Assembly: GCA_021740085.1 (NCBI GenBank)
Contig: JAIPAL010000014.1
Location: 1 to 40,979 of the forward strand
Length of the DNA: 40,979 bases
Source: Crocinitomicaceae bacterium
Lineage (GTDB): Bacteria > Bacteroidota > Bacteroidia > Flavobacteriales_D > Crocinitomicaceae
Direction of reading: 5' to 3'
A program made the translations under genes and the position numbers. Below are positions 8,367-15,804 of this stretch, piece by piece (position 1 is the stretch's first letter; every line of letters starts with the position of its first letter). The notes under the pieces are model-generated. The model was not told the origin of the DNA and searched no databases. It was given only the letters and a program-made list of their open reading frames with translations.

Positions 8367-9551
8367 ATGAAATTAGCCTTCTGTTTTTGTATTTTAAGTT
8401 CTTGTTTTTTTGCTCAATCAAATTTTACTGTTTTCAACAATAATGGTCAAACATTTTATGTCATATTAAATGGCGTAAAACAAAATTCGTTGCCACAAAC
8501 TAATGTGGTGGTAAGTGGATTAGTAAATTCCGCTTATTCAGTGAAATTGATCTTTTCAGATGGTAAAACAGCCGACATTGATAAAAACTTTTTCATTGAT
8601 TCTCCAAGTGATATCACCACACGCATTGTCTTTAAAAAAGGAAAGGGTAAATTACAATTGATAAGTCAAACCCCGACGGTAGGTGCATCTACTGGTGAAA
8701 CGGTAATTAATTATCGACCAGATAACAATGCTTCCTTTTCAGATGGCTCTGTTGGTATTGGGTTTGTTGGAAATTCTACCACCACAACGGTAGTTACAGA
8801 AACTACGACTCAACAATCGGGAAATGGATCGGTTAACATTCAAGCAACTCCAACTCCAACCCCAACACCTTCTAATTCTTCAAATGGTAATGTGGGCATC
8901 AATGTGAATGTAAACGGGCAAACTACTGGTGGAAATGTAAACATCACAAATTCAGCAACTCCTGCTAATGGTGCTGCGGGTATACAGATGAATATTGTAG
9001 ATTCTACTTCTGGTCAAAATATGGGCGTAAACATGAGTATTAACATCAATGGTCAAGTGGTGGATCCGAATGCTCAAATTAATACCAATGTGCTTGTTCC
9101 TGCTAATGTTACTATTTCGGGAAATGCTCCAGCTAATACAAATAGTGCAACGGTTATTACAACAACAACAACAACTACAACCAATTCATCTAATTCTTCG
9201 ATTAATTCTTCTAATAACGTTGTCACTAATACATCATCTCCGAATAATTCCAACGTAAACTGTTCTAGAACATTGAACAATACCGCTGTTTTTATTGAAG
9301 AATTAAAGGACCAAAGTTTTGAAGATGACCGTGTGGAAGCATTACAATTGGCCTTGGTTAATATGTGTCTTTATGCAGCAGATGCTGAAAAAATAATGCC
9401 CTTATTTACTTTTGATGCCAATCAATTAACGGTTGCTAAATTTATGTCCGATCGATTAGTGGATAAGGAGAATGCTTCTTCGCTTGCTAAACATTTTTCT
9501 TTCGATAGTACAAAAATGGAATACAGGAAATATATTAGTGGTAAAAATTGA
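8367..9551 (+). CDS. DUF4476 domain protein with long Asn/Thr-rich linker
   Basis: 394 residues from the ATG at 8367; an in-frame TTG at 8361 overlaps the upstream stop and is less likely. A signal peptide (LAFCFCILSSCFFAQ) leads into an N-terminal beta domain (about 20-95; FTVFNNNGQTFYVILNGV). Residues about 115-305 are low complexity, dominated by Asn, Thr, Ser, Gly and Val, with a TPTPTPTP run and a poly-Thr tract encoded by ACA/ACT repeats. The C-terminal ~95 residues are a DUF4476 domain (KDQSFEDDRVEALQLAL...F.SDRLVDKENASSLAKHF). DUF4476 has no established function. The gene starts two bases after the beta-helix gene, so the two are coupled. Confidence 0.8.
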   Translation: MKLAFCFCILSSCFFAQSNFTVFNNNGQTFYVILNGVKQNSLPQTNVVVSGLVNSAYSVKLIFSDGKTADIDKNFFIDSPSDITTRIVFKKGKGKLQLISQTPTVGASTGETVINYRPDNNASFSDGSVGIGFVGNSTTTTVVTETTTQQSGNGSVNIQATPTPTPTPSNSSNGNVGINVNVNGQTTGGNVNITNSATPANGAAGIQMNIVDSTSGQNMGVNMSININGQVVDPNAQINTNVLVPANVTISGNAPANTNSATVITTTTTTTTNSSNSSINSSNNVVTNTSSPNNSNVNCSRTLNNTAVFIEELKDQSFEDDRVEALQLALVNMCLYAADAEKIMPLFTFDANQLTVAKFMSDRLVDKENASSLAKHFSFDSTKMEYRKYISGKN

Positions 9552-9563
9552 TTATTCGTTAAC

Positions 9564-9720
9564 GCTAGCCTCGATACATTCCTCCTTCGTCGAAACACTT
9601 GGCTAGCTTTTATAAAGTTTATCGAGTGCATCTCGACTCCGCTCGATGCCCTGCTAGTGAATCGAGCGCCCTTTATGTGAATCGAGCGGAGTCGAGAGAC
9701 ACGGTAAGTCGAGAAACACG
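9564..9720. repeat. Cluster of TCGA-rich inverted and direct repeats
   Basis: The spacer after the DUF4476 gene contains nested symmetry. A perfect 17-bp inverted repeat pairs 9631-9647 with 9681-9697 (arm core CTCGACTCCGCTCGAT, spacer 33 bp). GCTAGCC at 9564-9570 is inverted as GGCTAGC at 9601-9607. GTCGAGAGACACG (9691-9703) and GTCGAGAAACACG (9708-9720) are direct repeats with one mismatch, and GTCGAAACAC at 9589 is related. ATCGAG recurs at 9621, 9661 and 9681. No transposase gene or target duplication is visible; this resembles a short interspersed element common in related genomes. Confidence 0.65.
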
Positions 9721-9738
9721 CCAAATCTAAGGTAAGAA

Positions 9739-10179
9739 CTACGCCTTCAATTTTTCTTCGTAAAGATGCACCCAATCTTCTACACTAACTTTCTGAATTA
9801 GTGCGCCAATTAGCGTAAATGGTATATCACCTGACTTTTTAAAACGGACACAGCTTTTACCCATATCCAGTTTTAGCTTAGTGAATTTACTGTATTCGTC
9901 CTTGAACCAGCTTAGTAACTTTTCATCACTATATAGGCCCATGTGGTAAAGTGTGATAATATCCTTGCGCATTACAATATTTATAAAAGGCAAAGGAAGT
10001 TTAGGCGTACAATGATACCCCGCAGGGTAAATAGAATGAGGAACCACATATCCAATCATGCCATAACCAATAGTTTCTTCAAATCCTTGTGGGAGATTTT
10101 CGACAATAACTCTTCTTAATTCTAAGAATTCAGGTTTTCTAGGTCCCTCTAACTGTTCGATGAATAGTTGAACTTCCAT
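9739..10179 (-). CDS. DUF1801 domain protein
   Basis: 146 residues matching the DUF1801/YdhG-like fold: an N-terminal helix ending in RRVIVENLPQGFEETIGYGMIGYVVP, a strand containing NIVMRKDIITLYHMGLY, and a VRFKK...IP segment. The function of the family is unknown. The gene begins four bases after the end of the aminotransferase, in the same direction, so it is probably co-transcribed. The 3' end runs into the repeat cluster at 9564-9720. Confidence 0.8.
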   Translation of the reverse strand: MEVQLFIEQLEGPRKPEFLELRRVIVENLPQGFEETIGYGMIGYVVPHSIYPAGYHCTPKLPLPFINIVMRKDIITLYHMGLYSDEKLLSWFKDEYSKFTKLKLDMGKSCVRFKKSGDIPFTLIGALIQKVSVEDWVHLYEEKLKA

Positions 10180-10182
10180 TTA

Positions 10183-11379
10183 TTAAATTCTGCCTGGGTA
10201 AATTTTAAGTGCTTCACGAAGACAAATAACTGCTTTTTTCAAGGCTTCTTGGTTTAGAACGTAAGCAATCCTTGCTTCTTGTTTTCCAGCACCAGGAGTA
10301 GCGTAAAATCCATTGGCCGGCGCCATCATAACGGTTTGGCCCTCGTAGGAAAATGATTCCAGTAACCATTGACAAAATTTTTCCGCATCATCAACTGGGA
10401 ATTTTGCTATGCAATAGAATGCGCCCCTTGGCTTTGGACAAAATACGCCGTCTATCGAATTCAAGCCATCGACCATAATATTTCTTCTTTCAACATATTC
10501 TGCGACCACGTCTTCAAAATAAGAATCTGGGGTTTCTAAGGCAGCTTCTGCTGCTATTTGATCAATAGTTGGGGGAGATAACCTCGCTTGACCGAATTTC
10601 AATACCGATGAAATAAGACCTTCATTTTTTGAAATTAATGCCCCAATTCTTGCTCCACACATGGAGTAACGTTTTGATACGGAGTCTATCATCACTACAT
10701 TTTGACTGATGCCTTCCAAATTCATTACAGAATGAGGACTTGCTCCATCGTAGCAAAATTCTCTGTACACCTCGTCGGCAAATAAATAGATGTCGTGTTT
10801 CTTTACTATTTCTGCTAATTGCTTCAACTCGTCCAATGAATACAAATAACCTGTCGGATTTCCTGGATTACAAATAACAATTCCTTTCGTTTTTGAAGTA
10901 ATTTTTCGTTCAATTTCTTCAATGGGAGGTAAAGCAAAGCCGGTCTCAATGCTGGAAATTACAGGAACAACCTGTACCCCAGCCATCATAGCAAAACCAT
11001 TGTAATTGGCATAGAACGGTTCAGGGATTATTACTTCGTCACCTGGATTACACGTCGCCATTAAGGCAAAAACTAAGGCCTCAGATCCACCGGTAGTTAT
11101 TATAATATCTTCGGTTTTTACATCAATTCCATTTTTTTGATACTTAGCTGCAAGTTTAATTCGATAACTCTCGAATCCAGCCGAATGACTGTATTCAATC
11201 ACTTTTTGATCAAAATTTCTTATGGCATTTAAAGCACTTTCAGGCGTGGCGATGTCAGGCTGTCCTATGTTTAGGTGGTAAACAACTAAACCCTTTTTTT
11301 TGGCTTTCTCTGCAAATGGTACTAATTTGCGTATAGGAGAAGCGGGCATTTCTATTGCTTTATTCGATAATTGTGGCAT
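10183..11379 (-). CDS. PLP-dependent aminotransferase, class I/II
   Basis: 398-residue fold-type I aminotransferase. Visible motifs are NPGNPTG (171-177), ADEVYREF (201-208), the Schiff-base lysine K236 in SVSKRYSMCGARIG and the phosphate-binding R244. It resembles aspartate/broad-specificity aminotransferases of the AspC/PatA type, transferring an amino group between an amino acid and a 2-oxo acid; which amino acid cannot be told. A TACTTTTG box at 11396-11403 lies 16 bases upstream. DUF1801 follows in the operon. Confidence 0.85.
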   Translation of the reverse strand: MPQLSNKAIEMPASPIRKLVPFAEKAKKKGLVVYHLNIGQPDIATPESALNAIRNFDQKVIEYSHSAGFESYRIKLAAKYQKNGIDVKTEDIIITTGGSEALVFALMATCNPGDEVIIPEPFYANYNGFAMMAGVQVVPVISSIETGFALPPIEEIERKITSKTKGIVICNPGNPTGYLYSLDELKQLAEIVKKHDIYLFADEVYREFCYDGASPHSVMNLEGISQNVVMIDSVSKRYSMCGARIGALISKNEGLISSVLKFGQARLSPPTIDQIAAEAALETPDSYFEDVVAEYVERRNIMVDGLNSIDGVFCPKPRGAFYCIAKFPVDDAEKFCQWLLESFSYEGQTVMMAPANGFYATPGAGKQEARIAYVLNQEALKKAVICLREALKIYPGRI

Positions 11380-11395
11380 ATTTTATTTTTTTTTA

Positions 11396-11403
11396 CAAAA
11401 GTA
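11396..11403 (-). promoter_or_regulatory. -7 promoter box TACTTTTG of the aminotransferase
   Basis: Perfect match to the Bacteroidota TAnnTTTG element on the minus strand, 16 nt before the ATG. No clear TTG -33 element is visible. Confidence 0.45.
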
Positions 11404-11427
11404 ATGAATCTTATACAGTTACTATTT

Positions 11428-13050
11428 TCATTTGTCCTTCTTGGTATAAAAAACAAATCCATTTTTTTCATATAAAACGGATAATTTGGGATAGGCTTTT
11501 AAATAACCTTCCTTACGATCAATTTTTGAAACGAAATACACCGGTTTATCAGTTGTTTCATTGCATAACCATGCTTCATCAAATCGCTTATTGTTTTTAT
11601 GATTTTTTGTTTCCCCATAGAATAGATGCGCATATGATTTATAACCAAGCGGAATAAGGTAGCAGTTTTCATTTTTGTGTTTTTGAAAAAATTCAATGGC
11701 AGCAGCTTGCGATATCCCTTCAATTTTAGATAATGTATTGGCTTGAATGGTTAATATTCCTAAGGCCACTGTTAATAGTGATGCAATGATGGCTATTTTT
11801 AATTGCTTCCTAACTACTAATAATAAGGACAAAAGAGCACCCGTTAAAAATAAAATTCCCGGAAAATAATCCCAATTACTCCATGAAAGTTCCGCGTTTA
11901 AATTCGCTATTGCAAAGGGATCATTAATGTTAAATGTTTCGATTAGCCATTCTTTGTGCTGCAAAGCATAAGGTATAAATAGGAGTATGATTGAAAAAAT
12001 AACTAAATAGCTAATCGTAAAAATAGAAACTGTTTTTATTTGTTTGGTACTTTTCAACTCTTGTACCCACCTTGCTGCAAAGTAGGTCAACGGAAAATAG
12101 CAAAGCGATGAATAATGTATAATTTTAGTACTCACGATCGAAAAGAGTAGTAATGTCAACCAAAAAACCACTTTCATCCATAAATCAAAGGATTCCTTTT
12201 TGTTTTTATGTTTATTTTGAAAGATAAAATAACCTATTGCATAAGAGGAGGCAGGGAAACAACCCAATAGAAGAATAACAAAATGGTAATAAAATGGCCC
12301 TCCATGTCCTGCATCTTGGGTTTGAAATAACCTAAGTTGGTAACTAATAAATTCTGAAATCATGTGCTTATTGCCCGTATTGATTAAAAGCATAAACCAA
12401 ATTCCACCTATTAGAAACGTGAATACAAAAAATGTAATAAGTTGTTTTACCGATGGAAATTGTCGAAATCGGATTGAAATAAAGTAGATCAAAGCGGTTC
12501 CACCAACTAAAACCAACGCGACTGGTCCTTTTGTCATTATGGCTAAGCCCATAAAAACACCTGCAATTAGGTATGACCCAATTCCGTATTCATTTTTGTG
12601 ACCTTTATACAAATGATAAATAGCAGTAATGATGAATAAATTAAACCATGGATCAATAATACCTGAATGAAAGTATAAATTGGGCAAAAAAGAACCTAAA
12701 TAAAAGGCTACCCACCAATATCCAAAAGTTTCATTTTTAACTTTTTTTCCAGCTAGGTATAAAAAGTAAGCCGTTGCAATAGCAGCAATAAAATTAGGGA
12801 ATCGTCCGGCAAATGCGGTAATTCCAAAAAGTTTCATTGAGTAAACTTGCATCCAGATAAAGAGCGGTGGCTTTTCCCAAAATGGAAGGTAATCTATTGT
12901 AACCGTCGAGTAATTGTTTGATGCAAGCATTTCTCGCGCACATTCCGCAAAATTGATCTCATCCCAATCGAAAAGGTGAACGGTTCCTAAAAAAGGAAGG
13001 AACAAAGCGATACACACCAATAAAACAAAACTAACACGATAACTATTCAT
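11428..13050 (-). CDS. ArnT/PMT-like membrane glycosyltransferase (GT39/GT83 type)
   Basis: 540-residue polytopic membrane protein with about ten to twelve hydrophobic segments and a C-terminal soluble tail. The first extracytoplasmic loop carries the acidic LFDWDEINFAECAREML motif, matching the catalytic DE region of PMT and ArnT enzymes; PPLFIWMQVYSMKLFG follows. Such enzymes move a sugar from a polyprenyl-phosphate donor to lipid A, protein or another acceptor in the periplasm. It overlaps the PAP2 gene by 8 bp, so a polyprenyl-linked route is plausible. The sugar and acceptor are unknown. Confidence 0.8.
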   Translation of the reverse strand: MNSYRVSFVLLVCIALFLPFLGTVHLFDWDEINFAECAREMLASNNYSTVTIDYLPFWEKPPLFIWMQVYSMKLFGITAFAGRFPNFIAAIATAYFLYLAGKKVKNETFGYWWVAFYLGSFLPNLYFHSGIIDPWFNLFIITAIYHLYKGHKNEYGIGSYLIAGVFMGLAIMTKGPVALVLVGGTALIYFISIRFRQFPSVKQLITFFVFTFLIGGIWFMLLINTGNKHMISEFISYQLRLFQTQDAGHGGPFYYHFVILLLGCFPASSYAIGYFIFQNKHKNKKESFDLWMKVVFWLTLLLFSIVSTKIIHYSSLCYFPLTYFAARWVQELKSTKQIKTVSIFTISYLVIFSIILLFIPYALQHKEWLIETFNINDPFAIANLNAELSWSNWDYFPGILFLTGALLSLLLVVRKQLKIAIIASLLTVALGILTIQANTLSKIEGISQAAAIEFFQKHKNENCYLIPLGYKSYAHLFYGETKNHKNNKRFDEAWLCNETTDKPVYFVSKIDRKEGYLKAYPKLSVLYEKNGFVFYTKKDK

Positions 13051-13690
13051 GGTTGGACTTCAGTTTTACTAACGGTGAATTGAATTTTTCTAATTTTTTG
13101 TTTATAAGTTTAAAGACAAAATAAGCGGTACCTGTACCTATTAATGATCCTGCTAAAACATCGATTAGAAAATGTTGCGATAGATATATTCTTGAATAAG
13201 CAACTAGTAAGGCACACAGAAAAAATAAGATAACTATTCCTTTTGATTTATTATAGGCAAGTGCAAATAGGGTCATTAGTGCAAAAATACTCGTTGTGTG
13301 GCCAGAGGGAAAGGAATGTTCGATGAAATAGGTGAAGTCACTCATTGTATAAAAAGTAGGATCCGTTTTTAAATAGTAATAGGGGCGCTTACTTTCAGTA
13401 AAGACGCTGTGCTTCAAAACGATGCTTATAATACCTGAACTTGCATAACTTATGATCTGCAATAGTGAAATCCTTACGCTAACGAAGAGTAAGGTCACTG
13501 AAACAAATACGATCGTCCATCCATCTCCCAAGTGAGTAATTAGTTGAAAAAATGCATCAAGTCCTTTTGTATGAAATAGATTAAGGGACTTATGAATAGT
13601 GATTTTGTCTGCAAGGCAAATCCATCCTAAAGAAAAAGTCCAAAAAAGGACACTAAAGTAGAAAAAATAGGAGGAAGTGTTCTTTGTCAT
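13043..13690 (-). CDS. PAP2-family phosphatase
   Basis: 215 residues with about six membrane segments. Motif 2 SFPSGHTT and motif 3 SRIYLSQHFLIDVLAG match the PAP2 superfamily. Motif 1 is present as K-x8-RP (LKHSVFTESKRP), two residues longer than the textbook K-x6-RP. Substrates in this family include undecaprenyl pyrophosphate, phosphatidic acid and lipid A phosphates. Its 8-bp overlap with the ArnT-like transferase suggests recycling of a polyprenyl carrier or dephosphorylation of the lipid acceptor. A TACCTTTG box sits seven bases before the ATG. Confidence 0.8.
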   Translation of the reverse strand: MTKNTSSYFFYFSVLFWTFSLGWICLADKITIHKSLNLFHTKGLDAFFQLITHLGDGWTIVFVSVTLLFVSVRISLLQIISYASSGIISIVLKHSVFTESKRPYYYLKTDPTFYTMSDFTYFIEHSFPSGHTTSIFALMTLFALAYNKSKGIVILFFLCALLVAYSRIYLSQHFLIDVLAGSLIGTGTAYFVFKLINKKLEKFNSPLVKLKSNHE

Positions 13691-13697
13691 CGATAGT

Positions 13698-13705
13698 CAA
13701 AGGTA
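13698..13705 (-). promoter_or_regulatory. -7 promoter box TACCTTTG of the PAP2/glycosyltransferase pair
   Basis: Perfect TAnnTTTG on the minus strand, seven nt before the PAP2 ATG at 13690, in the 30-bp gap after the CPBP gene. Confidence 0.4.
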
Positions 13706-13720
13706 ACAATTACTAATTTA

Positions 13721-14269
13721 TTAATCATTTTCATGAATGATAAATGTAAAAAGTACGGCATCATATGAAAAGTGGGCAGCGATCGCGAAATACAATCCGA
13801 AATGAACATAACCGAAAGATAGAAGTAAAATAAAAGGCAGCGCAATGATACCGTAAAGAGAAAAGCGCCAATTAAATGGATTTAAGTAGCCATGAAGCGC
13901 AATGAATAGGATGGAGGTAGTGATTACACCCAAGAAGGGTTGTATTCCTGCTCTAAATAATAACTCTTCTCCAACTCCAGCGCAGAGAGATAGAAAAAGC
14001 CCCTGCCAAAGTTTTAATTTCAGCGATGAAATCAGTGTGTCAATTCTTGTTGATACATTATCAAACACGCTCGCATTCATTAGGAGGTAAGCGATAAAAG
14101 CATAGATGATTCCGAATTCAAGGCCATATCCAATTGAGATAGGATCTATTTTGTCCAATTCTAAGAAATCAAGGAGTGAAACTGATCCCGAAATTTGGCA
14201 AAGTAAATAACCAATTAGTGGAAAAATTAGCAAGGTTGCTAATCCCAAAATCATGATATTATTTCTCAT
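13721..14269 (-). CDS. CPBP-family intramembrane glutamic endopeptidase
   Basis: 182 residues from the ATG at 14269; a longer reading uses TTG at 14296. A multi-pass membrane protein with the CPBP (Rce1-like) motifs EELLFR, then FIALHG in the next helix and a C-terminal AHFSYDAV histidine motif. Bacterial members cleave membrane or peptide substrates, often for self-protection or maturation; no peptide or bacteriocin gene is near, so the substrate is unknown. It is followed by the PAP2 gene. Confidence 0.75.
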   Translation of the reverse strand: MRNNIMILGLATLLIFPLIGYLLCQISGSVSLLDFLELDKIDPISIGYGLEFGIIYAFIAYLLMNASVFDNVSTRIDTLISSLKLKLWQGLFLSLCAGVGEELLFRAGIQPFLGVITTSILFIALHGYLNPFNWRFSLYGIIALPFILLLSFGYVHFGLYFAIAAHFSYDAVLFTFIIHEND

Positions 14270-14419
14270 ATGGTATAAATATTCATTAAAAACCAACCAA
14301 CGTTAATAAATTCCTTTTGCTTCAGAATATAAGCGTTATATTTAACGAAATTAAAAAATAAATCTGCCTATCGACTAACTTTACTTAACCGCCAATTTTT
14401 TTTGGACTAATTAGTAAAT

Positions 14420-15016
14420 ATGTCGTTACATCTCTTAGCAGATCAAGAATTAATCAATTTGTATTTATCGGGTAATGAAAATGCTTTCGCCCAATTATTA
14501 AAGCGTCATAAAGACCGAGTATATCGTTATATTAATTCTAAAGTCAGGGATACTGATTTAGCGAATGATATTTTCCAAGATGCTTTTATTAAAGTGATTA
14601 CAACCATGAAAGAAGGTAATTATAATGAAGAGGGTAAATTTCTTCCGTGGATAATGCGTATTTCACACAATCTTATCATCGATCATTTTCGTAAAACTAA
14701 TAGAGTTCGTTTTTTATCTGAATCGCGTACTTTGAATGAAGAGTTTACAATTTTTCACAAATTAGCTAATGATGATAGAAATTTTCTGCAAGAAACATGT
14801 AATACGGAGTTGGAATCACAAATGGTAGAACTTTTAGATCATTTGCCTCAAATGCAACGTGAAATTGTGCAGATGAGAATTTTTCAAGACATGTCGTTTA
14901 AAGAAATTGCTGAATTGGAAGATATTAGTATCAACACAGCGTTGGGTCGTATGCGTTATGCCTTAATCAATCTACGTAAACTGATTGATACCAATCAAAT
15001 CGTTATGGAGTATTGA
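14420..15016 (+). CDS. ECF RNA polymerase sigma factor
   Basis: 198 residues with clear sigma-70 region 2 (about 20-90: RVYRYINSKVRDTDLANDIFQDAFIKV, then WIMRISHNLIIDHFRK) and region 4 (about 130-190: LPQMQREIVQMRIFQDMSFKEIAELEDISINTALGRMRYALINLRK). No anti-sigma gene follows; downstream is a REP-like hairpin element and the convergent end of another operon. It may therefore be regulated at another locus or be constitutive, as for BldN/SigX-like orphans in Bacteroidota. The trigger and regulon are not evident from sequence. Confidence 0.9.
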   Translation: MSLHLLADQELINLYLSGNENAFAQLLKRHKDRVYRYINSKVRDTDLANDIFQDAFIKVITTMKEGNYNEEGKFLPWIMRISHNLIIDHFRKTNRVRFLSESRTLNEEFTIFHKLANDDRNFLQETCNTELESQMVELLDHLPQMQREIVQMRIFQDMSFKEIAELEDISINTALGRMRYALINLRKLIDTNQIVMEY

Positions 15017-15092
15017 TTCTTCTGACTCATCGCTTTTTTACCACGAAATCTTTTTGTCATGATTTTAAATAAAAATACATGCCAAAAAAGGG

Positions 15093-15166
15093 AACTATTT
15101 CATGTTTTTTCGCTGGATTACATCCAGCGTTAAAAATAGTTAACCCCTAAGGGGTTACGAAATAGT
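15093..15166. repeat. REP-like double hairpin element
   Basis: Two perfect hairpins lie side by side in the 168-bp spacer: CGCTGGAT/ATCCAGCG (15111-15118 with 15122-15129, loop TAC) and TAACCCCT/AGGGGTTA (15141-15148 with 15150-15157, loop A). AACTATTT (15093-15100) is complementary to AAATAGTT (15134-15141) and could enclose the first hairpin; AAATAGT recurs just after the second. This layout resembles REP/BIME elements mobilised by Y1-type TnpA-REP enzymes. No such enzyme is in the window. Confidence 0.7.
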
Positions 15167-15184
15167 CTTATGGTATAAATAAGA

Positions 15185-15352
15185 CTAGTCATTGATTTTA
15201 ACGATTTTTAAGAGGAGTAGTGTCAAGACAAAAAAGGCAATTATACTCATGTATAGGTTACTATAATTGCTGTATCCTCTTTTCTTCCAAAAAAGAAAAT
15301 TGATTGTCCCTAAACATACTCCTATTGCGATGGTTAAGACCCAAAAATTCAT
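15185..15352 (-). CDS. Small two-helix membrane protein (55 residues)
   Basis: An ATG at 15352 opens a 55-residue frame with two hydrophobic helices (WVLTIAIGVCLGTINFLFW and IIAFFVLTLLLKIV) separated by a short KKRGYSN loop. Its start overlaps the stop of the DinB-like gene as TGATG, the usual sign of translational coupling, which supports it being real despite its size. The tail is KIVKIND. I recognise no family. It may be the last gene of the LtaS-like/kinase/DinB-like run. Confidence 0.6.
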   Translation of the reverse strand: MNFWVLTIAIGVCLGTINFLFWKKRGYSNYSNLYMSIIAFFVLTLLLLKIVKIND

Positions 15353-15789
15353 CAGATTAATTCAAATTGTTGGAAATGGTGCTTGAAATGTTTGACATGC
15401 AATTTCATCCATTTTTCAAAATCCAATGCACCATAATAAGGATGGATTTCAGTAACACCAGGATTTTCTTCGTAGTATTCAATAAAATTTAGCCACTCTA
15501 TTGTAAATTCATCAATGGAAAGTGCTAATTCATTATGACGTAATTCAATTATATCTTTTGTGAAAGGAACAGCAATATTTCTTGCCATTTCTTTATCTGA
15601 ATATAAAAATTGTTGCCTTCTTGCGATGGTCTCGTCATTTTCATTCAGGGTGAATTTTTTCACTCCTCTCGATATTATGAGCAGATCACTTAAATGTTCT
15701 ACCATTTCTTGGGCTGACATTTTTCCCCAAACGGGTTTTTTTGAAATTGTTAGACGGTCTAATGCATCTAACATAGTAACTAAATCCAT
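15352..15789 (-). CDS. DinB-like / DUF1569 four-helix protein
   Basis: 145 all-helical residues of the DinB/YfiT superfamily, resembling DUF1569. Metal-ligand-type histidines occur in MSAQEMVEHLSDLL and in HPYYGALDFEKWMKLHVKHFKHHFQQF at the C-terminus. Members with known activity use a divalent metal in thiol or small-molecule transfer, but most, including this subgroup, are uncharacterised. It lies 15 bp after the lipid kinase on the same strand and overlaps the small membrane protein gene. Confidence 0.7.
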   Translation of the reverse strand: MDLVTMLDALDRLTISKKPVWGKMSAQEMVEHLSDLLIISRGVKKFTLNENDETIARRQQFLYSDKEMARNIAVPFTKDIIELRHNELALSIDEFTIEWLNFIEYYEENPGVTEIHPYYGALDFEKWMKLHVKHFKHHFQQFELI

Positions 15790-15804
15790 TTTAATATGAT
15801 TGTG

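Noticed and set aside
9049..9280. Open frames on both strands inside the low-complexity part of the DUF4476 gene
   Set aside because: They are products of ACA/AAT-type simple repeats, with poly-Gln/Leu or poly-Val translations and no independent start signals.
9422..9775. 117-residue minus-strand frame across the repeat block
   Set aside because: It overlaps the DUF4476 gene and the repeat cluster, and its sequence is basic and Ser-rich without family resemblance.
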